Below, one piece after another: positions 22,725 through 30,715 of a DNA stretch of 64,000 nt (the stretch's first letter is position 1; the number at the start of each line of letters is the position of its first letter). A program made the translations under genes and the position numbers. Location of the stretch: positions 174,470 through 238,469 of the forward strand of contig CAZRQV010000001.1 in NCBI GenBank assembly GCA_964602445.1. The letters are read 5' to 3'. The notes under the pieces were generated by a model. The model worked only from the letters and a program-made list of their open reading frames with translations, had not been told where the DNA came from and ran no database searches. This stretch comes from HGM12587 sp964602445. Lineage in GTDB: Bacteria; Bacillota; Clostridia; Lachnospirales; Lachnospiraceae.

Positions 22725-22751
22725 AGCTTCAAATCAAAATGACTTGAAGCT
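22725..22751 (-). other. Hairpin between rpmA and obg
   Basis: AGCTTCAA (22725-22732) pairs with TTGAAGCT (22744-22751). On the minus strand only TTTTC follows, so it is at best a weak or partial terminator inside the ribosomal protein-obg unit, perhaps an RNA processing site. Confidence 0.4.
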
Positions 22752-22760
22752 CTTCGTTAA

Positions 22761-23045
22761 TTACTCTGCTACTGGATAGACAGAAGCCTGCTTCTTGTCT
22801 CTTCCTTTTCTTTCAAATCTTAAAACGCCGTCAACTAATGCGAATAATGTATCATCGCCACCTTTTCCAACGTTTACACCTGGATGAATCTTAGTTCCAC
22901 GCTGTCTGTAAAGGATGTTTCCAGCTTTTACGAACTGACCGTCAGCTCTTTTTGCGCCCAGTCTCTTGGATTCGGAATCTCTACCGTTCTTAGTAGAACC
23001 AACACCCTTTTTATGAGCGAAAATTTGAAGGTTCATTTTTAACAT
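22761..23045 (-). CDS. rpmA: 50S ribosomal protein L27 with N-terminal cleaved extension
   Basis: The 94-aa product is large-subunit protein L27. It has the Firmicute-type N-terminal extension MLKMNLQIFA before HKKGVGSTKNGRDS. The protease Prp cleaves after the FA of such extensions to expose the mature N terminus near the peptidyl transferase centre, and a prp gene is present at 23538-23858. GGAGG lies 8 bases before ATG 23045. Confidence 0.97.
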   Translation of the reverse strand: MLKMNLQIFAHKKGVGSTKNGRDSESKRLGAKRADGQFVKAGNILYRQRGTKIHPGVNVGKGGDDTLFALVDGVLRFERKGRDKKQASVYPVAE

Positions 23046-23121
23046 AGGTTACACCTCCTACTAGTCATAATATTATAGTCCGCAGCACCATTTCAGGCAC
23101 TACTCAATGTTTACTAAAAAA

Positions 23122-23430
23122 TTATTTGTTGATCTTTTCGATCTTTAATGCAGTATACTGCTGTCTGTGACCGTTTTTCTTGTGATAGCCAGATTTTCTT
23201 TTGTATTTGTAAACGATAACTTTTTTAGCTTTTCCGTTTTCGATTACAGATGCTTCAACTGTAGCACCTTCTACGAAAGGCTTACCAACTACTAATTCAG
23301 AGTCACATACACCTAATACTTCATTAAAAGTATAAGTGGAACCTGCTTCTACATCAAGTTTTTCAACTTTGATGATATCGCCTTCTGCTACTTTGTACTG
23401 TTTACCACCTGTTGCAATAATTGCGTACAT
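23122..23430 (-). CDS. rplU: 50S ribosomal protein L21
   Basis: The 102-aa product has the L21 signature: MYAIIATGGKQYKVAEGD at the start and KRKSGYHKKNGHRQQYTALKI near the C terminus (given here as KRKSGYHKKNGHRQQYT). ATG 23430 is preceded by GGAGG. The leader between prp and rplU has hairpins consistent with an L21 leader. Confidence 0.97.
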   Translation of the reverse strand: MYAIIATGGKQYKVAEGDIIKVEKLDVEAGSTYTFNEVLGVCDSELVVGKPFVEGATVEASVIENGKAKKVIVYKYKRKSGYHKKNGHRQQYTALKIEKINK

Positions 23431-23537
23431 ATGGCACCTCCTATAATATTTACTCGCCAACTTCGGTGGTCGTTTTTACGACTCTTTAACCTCATTGTGC
23501 GGCATCTTTAATAGAATATCAGCAAGACCTTCTAAAG
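23431..23537 (-). promoter_or_regulatory. Possible L21 leader RNA
   Basis: On the minus strand the 107 bases before rplU contain a GTCGTAAAAACGAC hairpin followed at once by CCACCGAAGTTGG, then GGCGAGTAAATATTATAGGAGG. Firmicutes commonly have a structured L21 leader in this position that allows feedback by L21. The match is by position and structure, not by alignment. Confidence 0.45.
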
Positions 23538-23858
23538 TCAAGCCTTTTTTACAATTTTTATATATTTTTTTCCGTAAGTTTCCTGAATATTCTCAAGACC
23601 CAAAACAAGGGAATCCATCAGCAATGTTGTTTCTTTGGATACAGGCAATTCTGTGAATTTCCAGCGAACCATTCCATCTGCTGCTTCTGCTTTAAAAGCA
23701 TCCTCAGTAAAACGCTCGATCGAATTGATCGTATTGACGGTTAATGCAGAAACTGCTGCACAGATGATATCAAATCCTTCTTCCGCATATCCTGCATGAC
23801 CTTTGCTGGAAAAACCGGTATATTCTTCGCCGGATTTTCTAATTTCTACGGTAATCAT
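23538..23858 (-). CDS. prp: Ribosomal-processing cysteine protease Prp
   Basis: The 106-aa product (YsxB family) cleaves the N-terminal extension of L27. The catalytic His is in SSKGHAGYAEEGFD (about residue 22) and the catalytic Cys in DIICAAVSALT (about residue 34). It overlaps rng by 20 bases and lies before rplU, not between rplU and rpmA as in Bacillus and Staphylococcus. Confidence 0.92.
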   Translation of the reverse strand: MITVEIRKSGEEYTGFSSKGHAGYAEEGFDIICAAVSALTVNTINSIERFTEDAFKAEAADGMVRWKFTELPVSKETTLLMDSLVLGLENIQETYGKKYIKIVKKA

Positions 23859-25077
23859 AAATATTCAATTGCTCCCTTAAACTCTTTTTCACTTTTTTAC
23901 GGGTAACTTCTGCAAGATTTAACTTTGTCATATCGACCAAAGATGCTTTCACTGCATCTTTTCTTAATTCTCTGTTTAATACGGAAAGCACCTGCTGTTT
24001 ATCTTCTTCTGTCTTCATATCAATAAAATCAATGATGATGATTCCTGAAATATTACGCAGGCGCAGCTGTTTGGCTGTTTCAATGGCCGCTTCTTCGTTA
24101 ATCTTTAAAAAGGTAGCCGCCGCATTTTTGTTGCCGTCATATTTTCCGGTATTTACATCCACCACAGTCAGTGCTTCTGTAGGTTCGATCACCAGATAAC
24201 CACCGGATTTTAACCAGACACGGCTTCTTGTAGCATCGTCCAGCACTGTTTCCAATCCATAGAGCTTCCAAAGGGAATAAGAAGCATCATCGTATAATCT
24301 TAATTTTTCCAGATCATCCGGCTGATGGAATTTCAAAAAACTGTATGCTTGATCAAAAATTTCCGGATCATCTGTAATGATCTCTTCCAGCTCATCTTTT
24401 CGAATATTGCGAAGCTGCTTAATATAAGGAGCTTCATCCTGCATCAGCAGTGAAAATACGGTTTTATGTACACCGTAAGTGACTACTTTTTCATAAATTT
24501 CTTTTAGATAATCAAATTCCTGATCCAACTCTGCTTCTGAAGCATTTCCGGCATTGGTACGAACGATCACACCAAAGTCAGCTTCCTTTTTCTGTACATA
24601 TTCCTGAAGACGTTTTCCATCTTCCGCGTTCAGCTTGTTTGAAATGCCAATCTCTTCTTTTCTTTTGGTCGTAAAGACAAAATATCTTCCTGTAAAGTTT
24701 AAATTCGTAGACACTACAGGAGCTTTTGTCTTGACTCCGTCCTTTAAGACCTGAACCAACAGCTCGTCTCCGATGACAAGTTTCTTTGATTCTTTCTGAT
24801 TTAAAAAGATCGCATTTTCCGCTTCCGGTAATGGAAGGAAGCATAAGACGCCCTTTTTAATTTCTACAAAAGCAGCATCAATATTTTTAACAATATTTTT
24901 AACTTTTCCGACATAAATATTTCCGATCAACGAACGCTCTTCTTCAATATCACAGGATAATTCCAGACATTCTTTATGATTCATAAGAACGGATAAGGTT
25001 TTTGTCTGATCATCGGAAGCATATCTGCTGACATACGGTATTTTTGTGATAATCAATTTATGACTCAATGTCTTCAC
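23839..25077 (-). CDS. rng: Ribonuclease E/G family endoribonuclease
   Basis: The 412-aa product has an S1 domain near residues 45-120 (GNIYVGKVKNIVKNIDAAFV) and the catalytic domain with metal ligands in LTVVDVNTGKYDG and IIIIDFIDM. It is shorter than E. coli RNase G (489 aa) and ends soon after NLAEVTRKKVKKSL, lacking the CxxCxG zinc-link tail. The likely role is rRNA/mRNA processing in the cytosol. The start is GTG 25077 with GAGG upstream, overlapping the previous gene by 20 bases. Confidence 0.9.
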   Translation of the reverse strand: MKTLSHKLIITKIPYVSRYASDDQTKTLSVLMNHKECLELSCDIEEERSLIGNIYVGKVKNIVKNIDAAFVEIKKGVLCFLPLPEAENAIFLNQKESKKLVIGDELLVQVLKDGVKTKAPVVSTNLNFTGRYFVFTTKRKEEIGISNKLNAEDGKRLQEYVQKKEADFGVIVRTNAGNASEAELDQEFDYLKEIYEKVVTYGVHKTVFSLLMQDEAPYIKQLRNIRKDELEEIITDDPEIFDQAYSFLKFHQPDDLEKLRLYDDASYSLWKLYGLETVLDDATRSRVWLKSGGYLVIEPTEALTVVDVNTGKYDGNKNAAATFLKINEEAAIETAKQLRLRNISGIIIIDFIDMKTEEDKQQVLSVLNRELRKDAVKASLVDMTKLNLAEVTRKKVKKSLREQLNIYDYRRN

Positions 25078-25762
25078 CCAATTCCTCTAATGAAACCAGT
25101 TTTCGCTGTTCTTCTTCACCCAAGTCTGCATAAACTTCCAATCTGCAGATTTCCAGTGCAAACGGTGCAAGTTCAATGCCTGCATCTTTTGCAAAAGCTT
25201 CCAATACAAGCTCCGGCTTTAAGTTGTTGACACTTCCGCAGGCAACCTGCATAAAAATGCCTTCGTCACGAATCTCACATTGATATAATAACGGTTTCAG
25301 ATCGATCTCTGCCTCGGAACGCTTTGTTTTCTTTACAATGAGCATTTCTTCTTTCTGAAGAAATTTTTCAAAAGCAGTTTCCCAGTTTTCCGGTGCATAT
25401 CCTTCCCGGAATTTCACAAAATAATCTGCTGCTGCCACACTTGCCATGGCATTTTTAACCGTTTCCGGCAGGAGTTTAAAAGACACAACTTCCATGCCAT
25501 CCACCATGACCGCATTTAATGCGTCTACTGCTGCTTTAGAGCTTTCACAGGAATGTACCTGCAGATCCACATATTCTCCTTCAGAAGTCAGTCCTACGCC
25601 TAATGGTGCTGCGAAGGACATGATCATATGAGGACTGAAGCCTTCAGAATAAGCAATATCAATCCCTGCTCTTCGAATCGCTTTCTGGAAATATCTCATA
25701 ATGTCCAGATGACCGATGAATTTCATACAGCCATGCTTTTTAAATTTTAATCTAATGTTCAT
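25058..25762 (-). CDS. TIGR03936 family radical SAM-associated protein (DUF2344)
   Basis: The 234-aa product belongs to a family regularly found next to, or fused to, the TIGR03960 radical SAM protein. It begins MNIRLKFKKHGCMKFIGHLD and has the characteristic RAGIDIAYSEGFSPHMIMSFA region (quoted here as IAYSEGFSPHMIMSFA, about residue 35). Function is unknown; tRNA or rRNA modification is an inference from context with rng and ribosomal genes. ATG 25762 has GGAGG at 8 bases and overlaps the radical SAM gene by 11 bases. Confidence 0.9.
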   Translation of the reverse strand: MNIRLKFKKHGCMKFIGHLDIMRYFQKAIRRAGIDIAYSEGFSPHMIMSFAAPLGVGLTSEGEYVDLQVHSCESSKAAVDALNAVMVDGMEVVSFKLLPETVKNAMASVAAADYFVKFREGYAPENWETAFEKFLQKEEMLIVKKTKRSEAEIDLKPLLYQCEIRDEGIFMQVACGSVNNLKPELVLEAFAKDAGIELAPFALEICRLEVYADLGEEEQRKLVSLEELGEDIES

Positions 25763-27611
25763 AGCAGACACCTCCTTCGTATTTCATCGCTCCGCAGCCG
25801 GAACACTGCATACGACAGTTTGGAGTCACAACACCCTCCATTGCACGTTTCCATTCACGTTCCAAAAACTTCTTCGTTACGCCAATCTGAATGAAATCCC
25901 ATGGGAATACTTCGTCCAGTTCACGTTTTCTCGTCGTATAGAAATCAAGATCCAGTCCTGTTTCTTCAAACGCTTCCAGCCAGCGATCATAATGGAACTG
26001 TTCGCCCCAGGCATCATAGATACATCCTTTTTCATACGCGCGCAGCACTGCTTTTGCGACTCTTCTGTCACCTCTTGCAAGAAGACCTTCCAAGATTGTA
26101 ACGTCTGCCTGATGCCAGTTATATTTCAGACTCTTTCTGTTAAGCTGCTCTTTTACTTCCGTATTTACCACACGGGCTTTTCCTAAAAATTCATCCATCG
26201 TGTTCATCGGTGCCCACTGGAACGGTGTAAATGGCTTCGGTACGAAAAATGAGGTACTGATCGTAATCTGACATTTTCCGTTTCTCTGATCCTTCGGAAT
26301 TTCATAATATCTCTTGGCAATCTTTTCTGCCAGATGTGCGATTCCTTTCATATCTTCTTCTGTTTCTGTCGGAAGACCCAGCATAAAATATAATTTTACT
26401 TTGTTCCAGCCGCCTTCAAATGCAAGCCCTGCACCGCGTAAGATATCTTCTTCTGTCAATCCTTTGTTGATTACATTTCTCATTCGCTGGGAACCGGCTT
26501 CCGGTGCAAATGTCAGAGAACTCTTTCGCACATCCTGTACTTTTCCCATAATATCCAGAGAAAAAGAATCGATACGCAGAGACGGCAGGGAGATATTGAT
26601 GCCTTTGCTCTTACATTCATCGATCAGGAAATTTAATAATTCTTCTAGTTCAGTATAATCGCTGGAACTTAAAGAACTTAAGGAAATTTCTTCATGTCCG
26701 GTATTTTTTAGCATTTCGTAAGCATAATGCTTTAATGTTTCTACATCTTTCTGACGGGTCGGACGATACAGCATCCCTGCCTGACAGAAACGGCATCCTC
26801 TGATACAGCCGCGCATGATTTCTAAAACCACACGATCCTGTGTCGCTTTGATAAACGGCACCACCGGTTTGGTCGGATAAGTAGCATCACTGATCTCCAT
26901 CACGATCTGCTTGTCCACGGTTGCCGGAACATCTTCGTATTTTGGCTTCATTTCTAAGATTGTTCCATCTTCTTTATAAGAAACTTCATAAAGAGACGGT
27001 ACATAAATTCCCGGAATATGGCTTGCCTGACGAAGAAATTCTTCTCTGGAACCGCCATTATTCTTCCATTCTTTGTAAAGATCCAAAAGCTGTCCATATA
27101 CCGTCTCACCTTCACCCATATAAAACAGATCAAAGAAATCTGCCAGCGGTTCCGGATTATACGTACATGGACCGCCGCCGATCACAAATGGATGCTCATT
27201 GGTACGTTCCTCTGCCATCAATGGAATTTGGGATAATTCTAACACCTGTAAAATGTTGGTATAGCACATTTCATACTGAATGGTAATGCCGAGAAAATCA
27301 AATTCTTTGATTGGATCCTGACTTTCCAGAGCAAAGAGCGGAATCTTCTTCTCTCTCATGATCTGATCCAAATCTGTCCATGGTGAATAAACTCTTTCAC
27401 ACCAAACATCTTCTCTTTTATTAAACATATCGTATAAGATCTGAATGCCAAGGTGAGACATTCCAATCTCGTATACATCCGGAAAGCACATTGCAAAACG
27501 AACTGCAACGTCCTTTTTATCTTTCATAACACTATTTACTTCATTACCGATATAACGTGCCGGTTTTTCTACAGTAAGAAGTATTTCATCTGATAATGCA
27601 AGTTTTCTCAA
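25752..27611 (-). CDS. TIGR03960 family B12-binding-domain radical SAM protein
   Basis: The 619-aa product has an N-terminal Rossmann-like B12-binding-type domain (about residues 1-200, FPDVYEIGMSHLGIQILYDM). The radical SAM domain has the 4Fe-4S motif CIRGCRFC (about residue 258). A C-terminal cysteine-rich tail contains CRMQCSGC. The substrate is unknown. The start is TTG 27611 with GGGAG at 7 bases. It heads the unit that continues through TIGR03936, rng, prp and the ribosomal protein genes. Confidence 0.93.
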   Translation of the reverse strand: MRKLALSDEILLTVEKPARYIGNEVNSVMKDKKDVAVRFAMCFPDVYEIGMSHLGIQILYDMFNKREDVWCERVYSPWTDLDQIMREKKIPLFALESQDPIKEFDFLGITIQYEMCYTNILQVLELSQIPLMAEERTNEHPFVIGGGPCTYNPEPLADFFDLFYMGEGETVYGQLLDLYKEWKNNGGSREEFLRQASHIPGIYVPSLYEVSYKEDGTILEMKPKYEDVPATVDKQIVMEISDATYPTKPVVPFIKATQDRVVLEIMRGCIRGCRFCQAGMLYRPTRQKDVETLKHYAYEMLKNTGHEEISLSSLSSSDYTELEELLNFLIDECKSKGINISLPSLRIDSFSLDIMGKVQDVRKSSLTFAPEAGSQRMRNVINKGLTEEDILRGAGLAFEGGWNKVKLYFMLGLPTETEEDMKGIAHLAEKIAKRYYEIPKDQRNGKCQITISTSFFVPKPFTPFQWAPMNTMDEFLGKARVVNTEVKEQLNRKSLKYNWHQADVTILEGLLARGDRRVAKAVLRAYEKGCIYDAWGEQFHYDRWLEAFEETGLDLDFYTTRKRELDEVFPWDFIQIGVTKKFLEREWKRAMEGVVTPNCRMQCSGCGAMKYEGGVCYEH

Positions 27612-27790
27612 GTTTTTGCTCCCTTCTATTGTATCAAATTCAAAAATAACAAGTAAAAGTAATCGTTCTTATTTTATTTGGTTTTATTATTCTAGCCACA
27701 TTTGTCTCAAATTTGCGTAATACACCAGCCTTTTATTATATTATGCAAGGATATAAATGTCAAAGAATTTATCTTTTACGAACTTAATAC

Positions 27791-28741
27791 TTATGCTATT
27801 ACAGGTTCCTTCTTTTTGTTAATAATTGCTTCAACCTTATCAGCGCTTATTTCAGCTACGTCTGCGATTTGATCTAATGTATAACCTTTTTTATACATAT
27901 TTAATATAAACTTTTCAATTCCTTTTTCAATTCCTTTTTCTTCAATTCCTGTACTCAGATTACACATAATTTTCACATCCTCTCTAAATTCTTTACTGAT
28001 TGGAATATTATACTCGTGTTCTATTATATCCAATTTTTCCTGTTCTTTCAATTTATTTGAAAGTAATGCTCCGATCAGACGATGTAATTTATACTTTTCA
28101 TCATGTTTTGGAATATCATTTGTGATTCCCAGCAATACGATATTTAATAGATCAAGATTTCCTTTCCAGTTATATGGCTTCAGAATCTCGTCTTTTACTA
28201 AATGGATATGACTCAAAATATTATCATCCATGTTCATGCATATCCATATACTGAACACCTGCTTAATATCGTCATAATTTGTATTTACAAAATCTCTCTC
28301 TTTTTGTGATGATACAAGTCTGCTGATATAAAAGATTGCCCGATTCAAGATTTTGTACGTTGTCGGTTCATCTTTTTGAGCTTCGATATTTATAATAATC
28401 TGTGAAAGTCCATTTTTCATACGAACATAAAAAACGATATCAAATCTGATCAATCCCTCGTTGACTTCTGAATTTTCTGTATTAAGACCAACAATCCGTT
28501 CGCCTGCCGCAACTGTCTTTTCTGCACTTGTAAATCCAGGTTCTATCGGAACAACACCAATGCTCGGCTCACCTTCGATATATCTTACAACCTCTTCCGG
28601 CTTTATACCTTTAAATTCATCAACTGTTTTTACAAGAATATGTGCCAGTATAATTTTCTGCGCCAATAATCGTTTAACACGATTATCGTACTGTGCCTTA
28701 TCTCCTGCTGTATTCACAGCATTTGCTATTTCTGCATTCAA
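27791..28741 (-). CDS. Rpn/PD-(D/E)XK nuclease family protein
   Basis: The 316-aa product resembles the PD-(D/E)XK nuclease/transposase-like (Rpn) family that is repeated in many Lachnospiraceae genomes. The putative catalytic residues are in RFDIVFYVRM (Asp, about residue 99) and IINIEAQKD (E-x-Q, about 114). The C-terminal region has GIEEKGIEKGIEK, encoded by 12-bp tandem repeats at 27914-27950, followed by a short helix-turn-helix-like end (YTLDQIADVAEISADKVEAI). It initiates at TTG 28741 with AGGAG upstream. It stands alone and may be mobile or decaying; a role in recombination is inferred from the family. Confidence 0.75.
   Translation of the reverse strand: MNAEIANAVNTAGDKAQYDNRVKRLLAQKIILAHILVKTVDEFKGIKPEEVVRYIEGEPSIGVVPIEPGFTSAEKTVAAGERIVGLNTENSEVNEGLIRFDIVFYVRMKNGLSQIIINIEAQKDEPTTYKILNRAIFYISRLVSSQKERDFVNTNYDDIKQVFSIWICMNMDDNILSHIHLVKDEILKPYNWKGNLDLLNIVLLGITNDIPKHDEKYKLHRLIGALLSNKLKEQEKLDIIEHEYNIPISKEFREDVKIMCNLSTGIEEKGIEKGIEKFILNMYKKGYTLDQIADVAEISADKVEAIINKKKEPVIA
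27914..27950. repeat. 12-bp tandem repeat in Rpn-like gene
   Basis: TTCAATTCCTTT occurs twice in direct tandem (27914-27925, 27926-27937). After a TTC insertion comes a partial third copy (27941-27950). The repeats encode GIEK units, so unit gain or loss keeps the frame. Confidence 0.85.
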
Positions 28742-28855
28742 ATCGACATTTCTCCTTCTGCATTATACCTATTTTGTAAAAACTCTCTGACTTAATATCA
28801 TTATAAGTAAGATATTTTAAGGAATCAACAGGATTTTATTTTTTCCAAAAACAAA

Positions 28856-28900
28856 AAGTCATTACAATATACTACTGCTGTGATTGTATTGTAATGACTT
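28856..28900 (-). terminator. Terminator after the DUF1189 gene
   Basis: The 14-bp arms AAGTCATTACAATA (28856-28869) and TATTGTAATGACTT (28887-28900) are followed on the minus strand by TTTGTTTTTGG. Confidence 0.8.
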
Positions 28901-28910
28901 TAAAATTATT

Positions 28911-29690
28911 CTATTTTTCTTCGATACAGTTGTCTTTATAATCTTTTAATGCAAAATACATATATCCGGTACTAATGATCAGGCTGAACACGGTGAAATT
29001 CGGAATGCTCTTTCCGAGTACGGTCTGAACCAGTGCCAAAAGGAAAGATAATGTTCCTGCATAGATGGACATATGAAACAATTTTCCATTGCCAAGACGC
29101 AGTCCCATAAAGGATGCGATTACTCCGGCACCCCATGAAATCACAAATGCGGTAAGCAGGTAATAGCTGTAATCCATGATCAGTGCTAATACAAATACCC
29201 AAAGCATCATTAGGTACATCATCGGAATATAATTTAAAATATCCTCTTTCGAAAAAGAAAATCCCGGAAGTTCATCAAATCTTGCTTTTATTTCCTGTAC
29301 TCCCGGAAGTTTTACATAAATCTGTTCTTTGTCTGCCATGACTACATAATCGTATGTGCCGTATTTTCCATTCAGATCAGTAATATCTTCACGAACAACA
29401 TCGGAATTCACATTGATCAGAAAATTATATTCGTCAATCTGAACCGGTTCATCTATCCACAATCCATCTTCGGAACTGGCTGTAAATTCCGGAATTTCTT
29501 CATTAAAGATTACTTCCAGACCGCCCTGTGACATAAATTTTGCCATTGGAATTCCCATGGTAATGATCTGCGAAGCAAGCACCAGTACAAATACGTACAA
29601 TAAAAAATAACGCTTTTTATAGTTCATAAAATCCCGATATTTTTCAGGACTGGTAAGCGCATACCAGATATCTTTTAACGTTCTTATCAA
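28911..29690 (-). CDS. DUF1189 family membrane protein
   Basis: The 259-aa product has an N-terminal helix (YFLLYVFVLVLASQIITMG, about residue 28), an extracytoplasmic domain (about residues 50-145) and four more hydrophobic helices. It begins MIRTLKDIWYALTSPEKYRDF, typical of DUF1189 proteins; function unknown. TTG 29690 is chosen because GGAGG lies 8 bases upstream; an in-frame TTG five codons earlier overlaps that ribosome-binding site. A bidirectional terminator separates it from the pilus genes. Confidence 0.8.
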   Translation of the reverse strand: MIRTLKDIWYALTSPEKYRDFMNYKKRYFLLYVFVLVLASQIITMGIPMAKFMSQGGLEVIFNEEIPEFTASSEDGLWIDEPVQIDEYNFLINVNSDVVREDITDLNGKYGTYDYVVMADKEQIYVKLPGVQEIKARFDELPGFSFSKEDILNYIPMMYLMMLWVFVLALIMDYSYYLLTAFVISWGAGVIASFMGLRLGNGKLFHMSIYAGTLSFLLALVQTVLGKSIPNFTVFSLIISTGYMYFALKDYKDNCIEEK

Positions 29691-29774
29691 TTTATTTTCC
29701 TCCAAACATATAAATCACATTATAGCAGAATCCCTATGTCGGTGCAAGCAGGAAGAACAACAGAAAAAATCTCC

Positions 29775-29794
29775 AAACAAAAAGCAGATGCTAT
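29775..29794. repeat. 20-bp direct repeat, left copy flanking the pilus locus
   Basis: AAACAAAAAGCAGATGCTAT matches 40213-40232 at 19 of 20 positions in the same orientation. Both copies form the outer half of a terminator hairpin. Confidence 0.7.
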
Positions 29795-29815
29795 CTTTTT
29801 CGATAAATCTGCTTT
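29781..29815. terminator. Bidirectional terminator of the pilus operon
   Basis: AAAGCAGAT (29781-29789) pairs with ATCTGCTTT (29807-29815). On the minus strand TGTTTGG follows, and on the plus strand TCGTTT. It ends the pilus operon after the class C sortase. Confidence 0.7.
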
Positions 29816-29848
29816 TCGTTTCCATGATAAATTTCTAATCTCTACGGA

Positions 29849-30676
29849 TCAATGCCGTTTTTTCTTAGGAATCAATAAAAAGATCAGTAGGATCAGCAGC
29901 ATCGGAGCTGCAACCACCGGTGCAACGATCAGCGGTTCAATCTGAATCGCATCAGCAGTAATTCGGATTGACTGTGATTCCTCCAGATTTTCGATTCGAT
30001 GACCACGTACCAGAAGCCGGTGAGTATTGATCGCATACGGAGTGCAAGTTACCAGAGTACATAAATCTTCTCCTTCTATGATCTGCAGAGAAGACATTTC
30101 CTGCGGTTCGACGATCAGGATCTGATCAACTTCATAGGTCAAAACCTCATCTAAAATTCTGAGTACAAAAATATCTCCTTCCGACAACTTATCCAAATCT
30201 GTAAATAATTTTGCACTAGGAAGTCCCCTATGTCCTGACAATACACAATGGGAACCACTTCCTCCTACCGGAAGACTGGACCATTCCAAATGACCAACTG
30301 CAATTTGCAGTACCGATTCCTCGGTTCCATGGTAAATTGGAAGAGAACAATCTATTTCCGGGATTTCGATATATCCCATAACACCAAGACCGGAAATATT
30401 TAAAAGGTTCTCATATTTTTCTTTTAATGGTTCGGATAGGAAAAATCCATTTCCCTGATCTGCCAGCACTTCATTATATTCCCAGGCAGCCGTCCAAATC
30501 TGATCGTATTCTTCTTCGCTAAGATCTGCAACTTTTTCTGAATAATCGGCAATCGCCTGTGTTTGATGATACGAATTCCAATAATCACTAAATGTCGGAT
30601 ACAATAATAATAAAATTCCTGCCAGGAGTACTGCAAACAGAAGAAATGTTGTGATATGACTTGTTTTTTTCTTCAT
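29849..30676 (-). CDS. Class C sortase (pilin polymerase)
   Basis: The 275-aa product has an N-terminal membrane helix (HITTFLLFAVLLAGILLLLYP, quoted here as LLFAVLLAGILLLLYP) and a second at the C terminus (residues 245-265), as in class C sortases. Catalytic residues are His in SGHRGLPSAK, Cys in TLVTCTPYAINTHR and Arg at the end of that motif. A lid region precedes the core (YIEIPEIDCSLPIYHGT). It should polymerise the LPXTG pilins encoded upstream. ATG 30676 follows GGAG by 10 bases. Confidence 0.93.
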   Translation of the reverse strand: MKKKTSHITTFLLFAVLLAGILLLLYPTFSDYWNSYHQTQAIADYSEKVADLSEEEYDQIWTAAWEYNEVLADQGNGFFLSEPLKEKYENLLNISGLGVMGYIEIPEIDCSLPIYHGTEESVLQIAVGHLEWSSLPVGGSGSHCVLSGHRGLPSAKLFTDLDKLSEGDIFVLRILDEVLTYEVDQILIVEPQEMSSLQIIEGEDLCTLVTCTPYAINTHRLLVRGHRIENLEESQSIRITADAIQIEPLIVAPVVAAPMLLILLIFLLIPKKKRH

Positions 30677-30715
30677 TTCAACTGTTCTCCATCCCAATTT
30701 TACATTTCATCAAAA

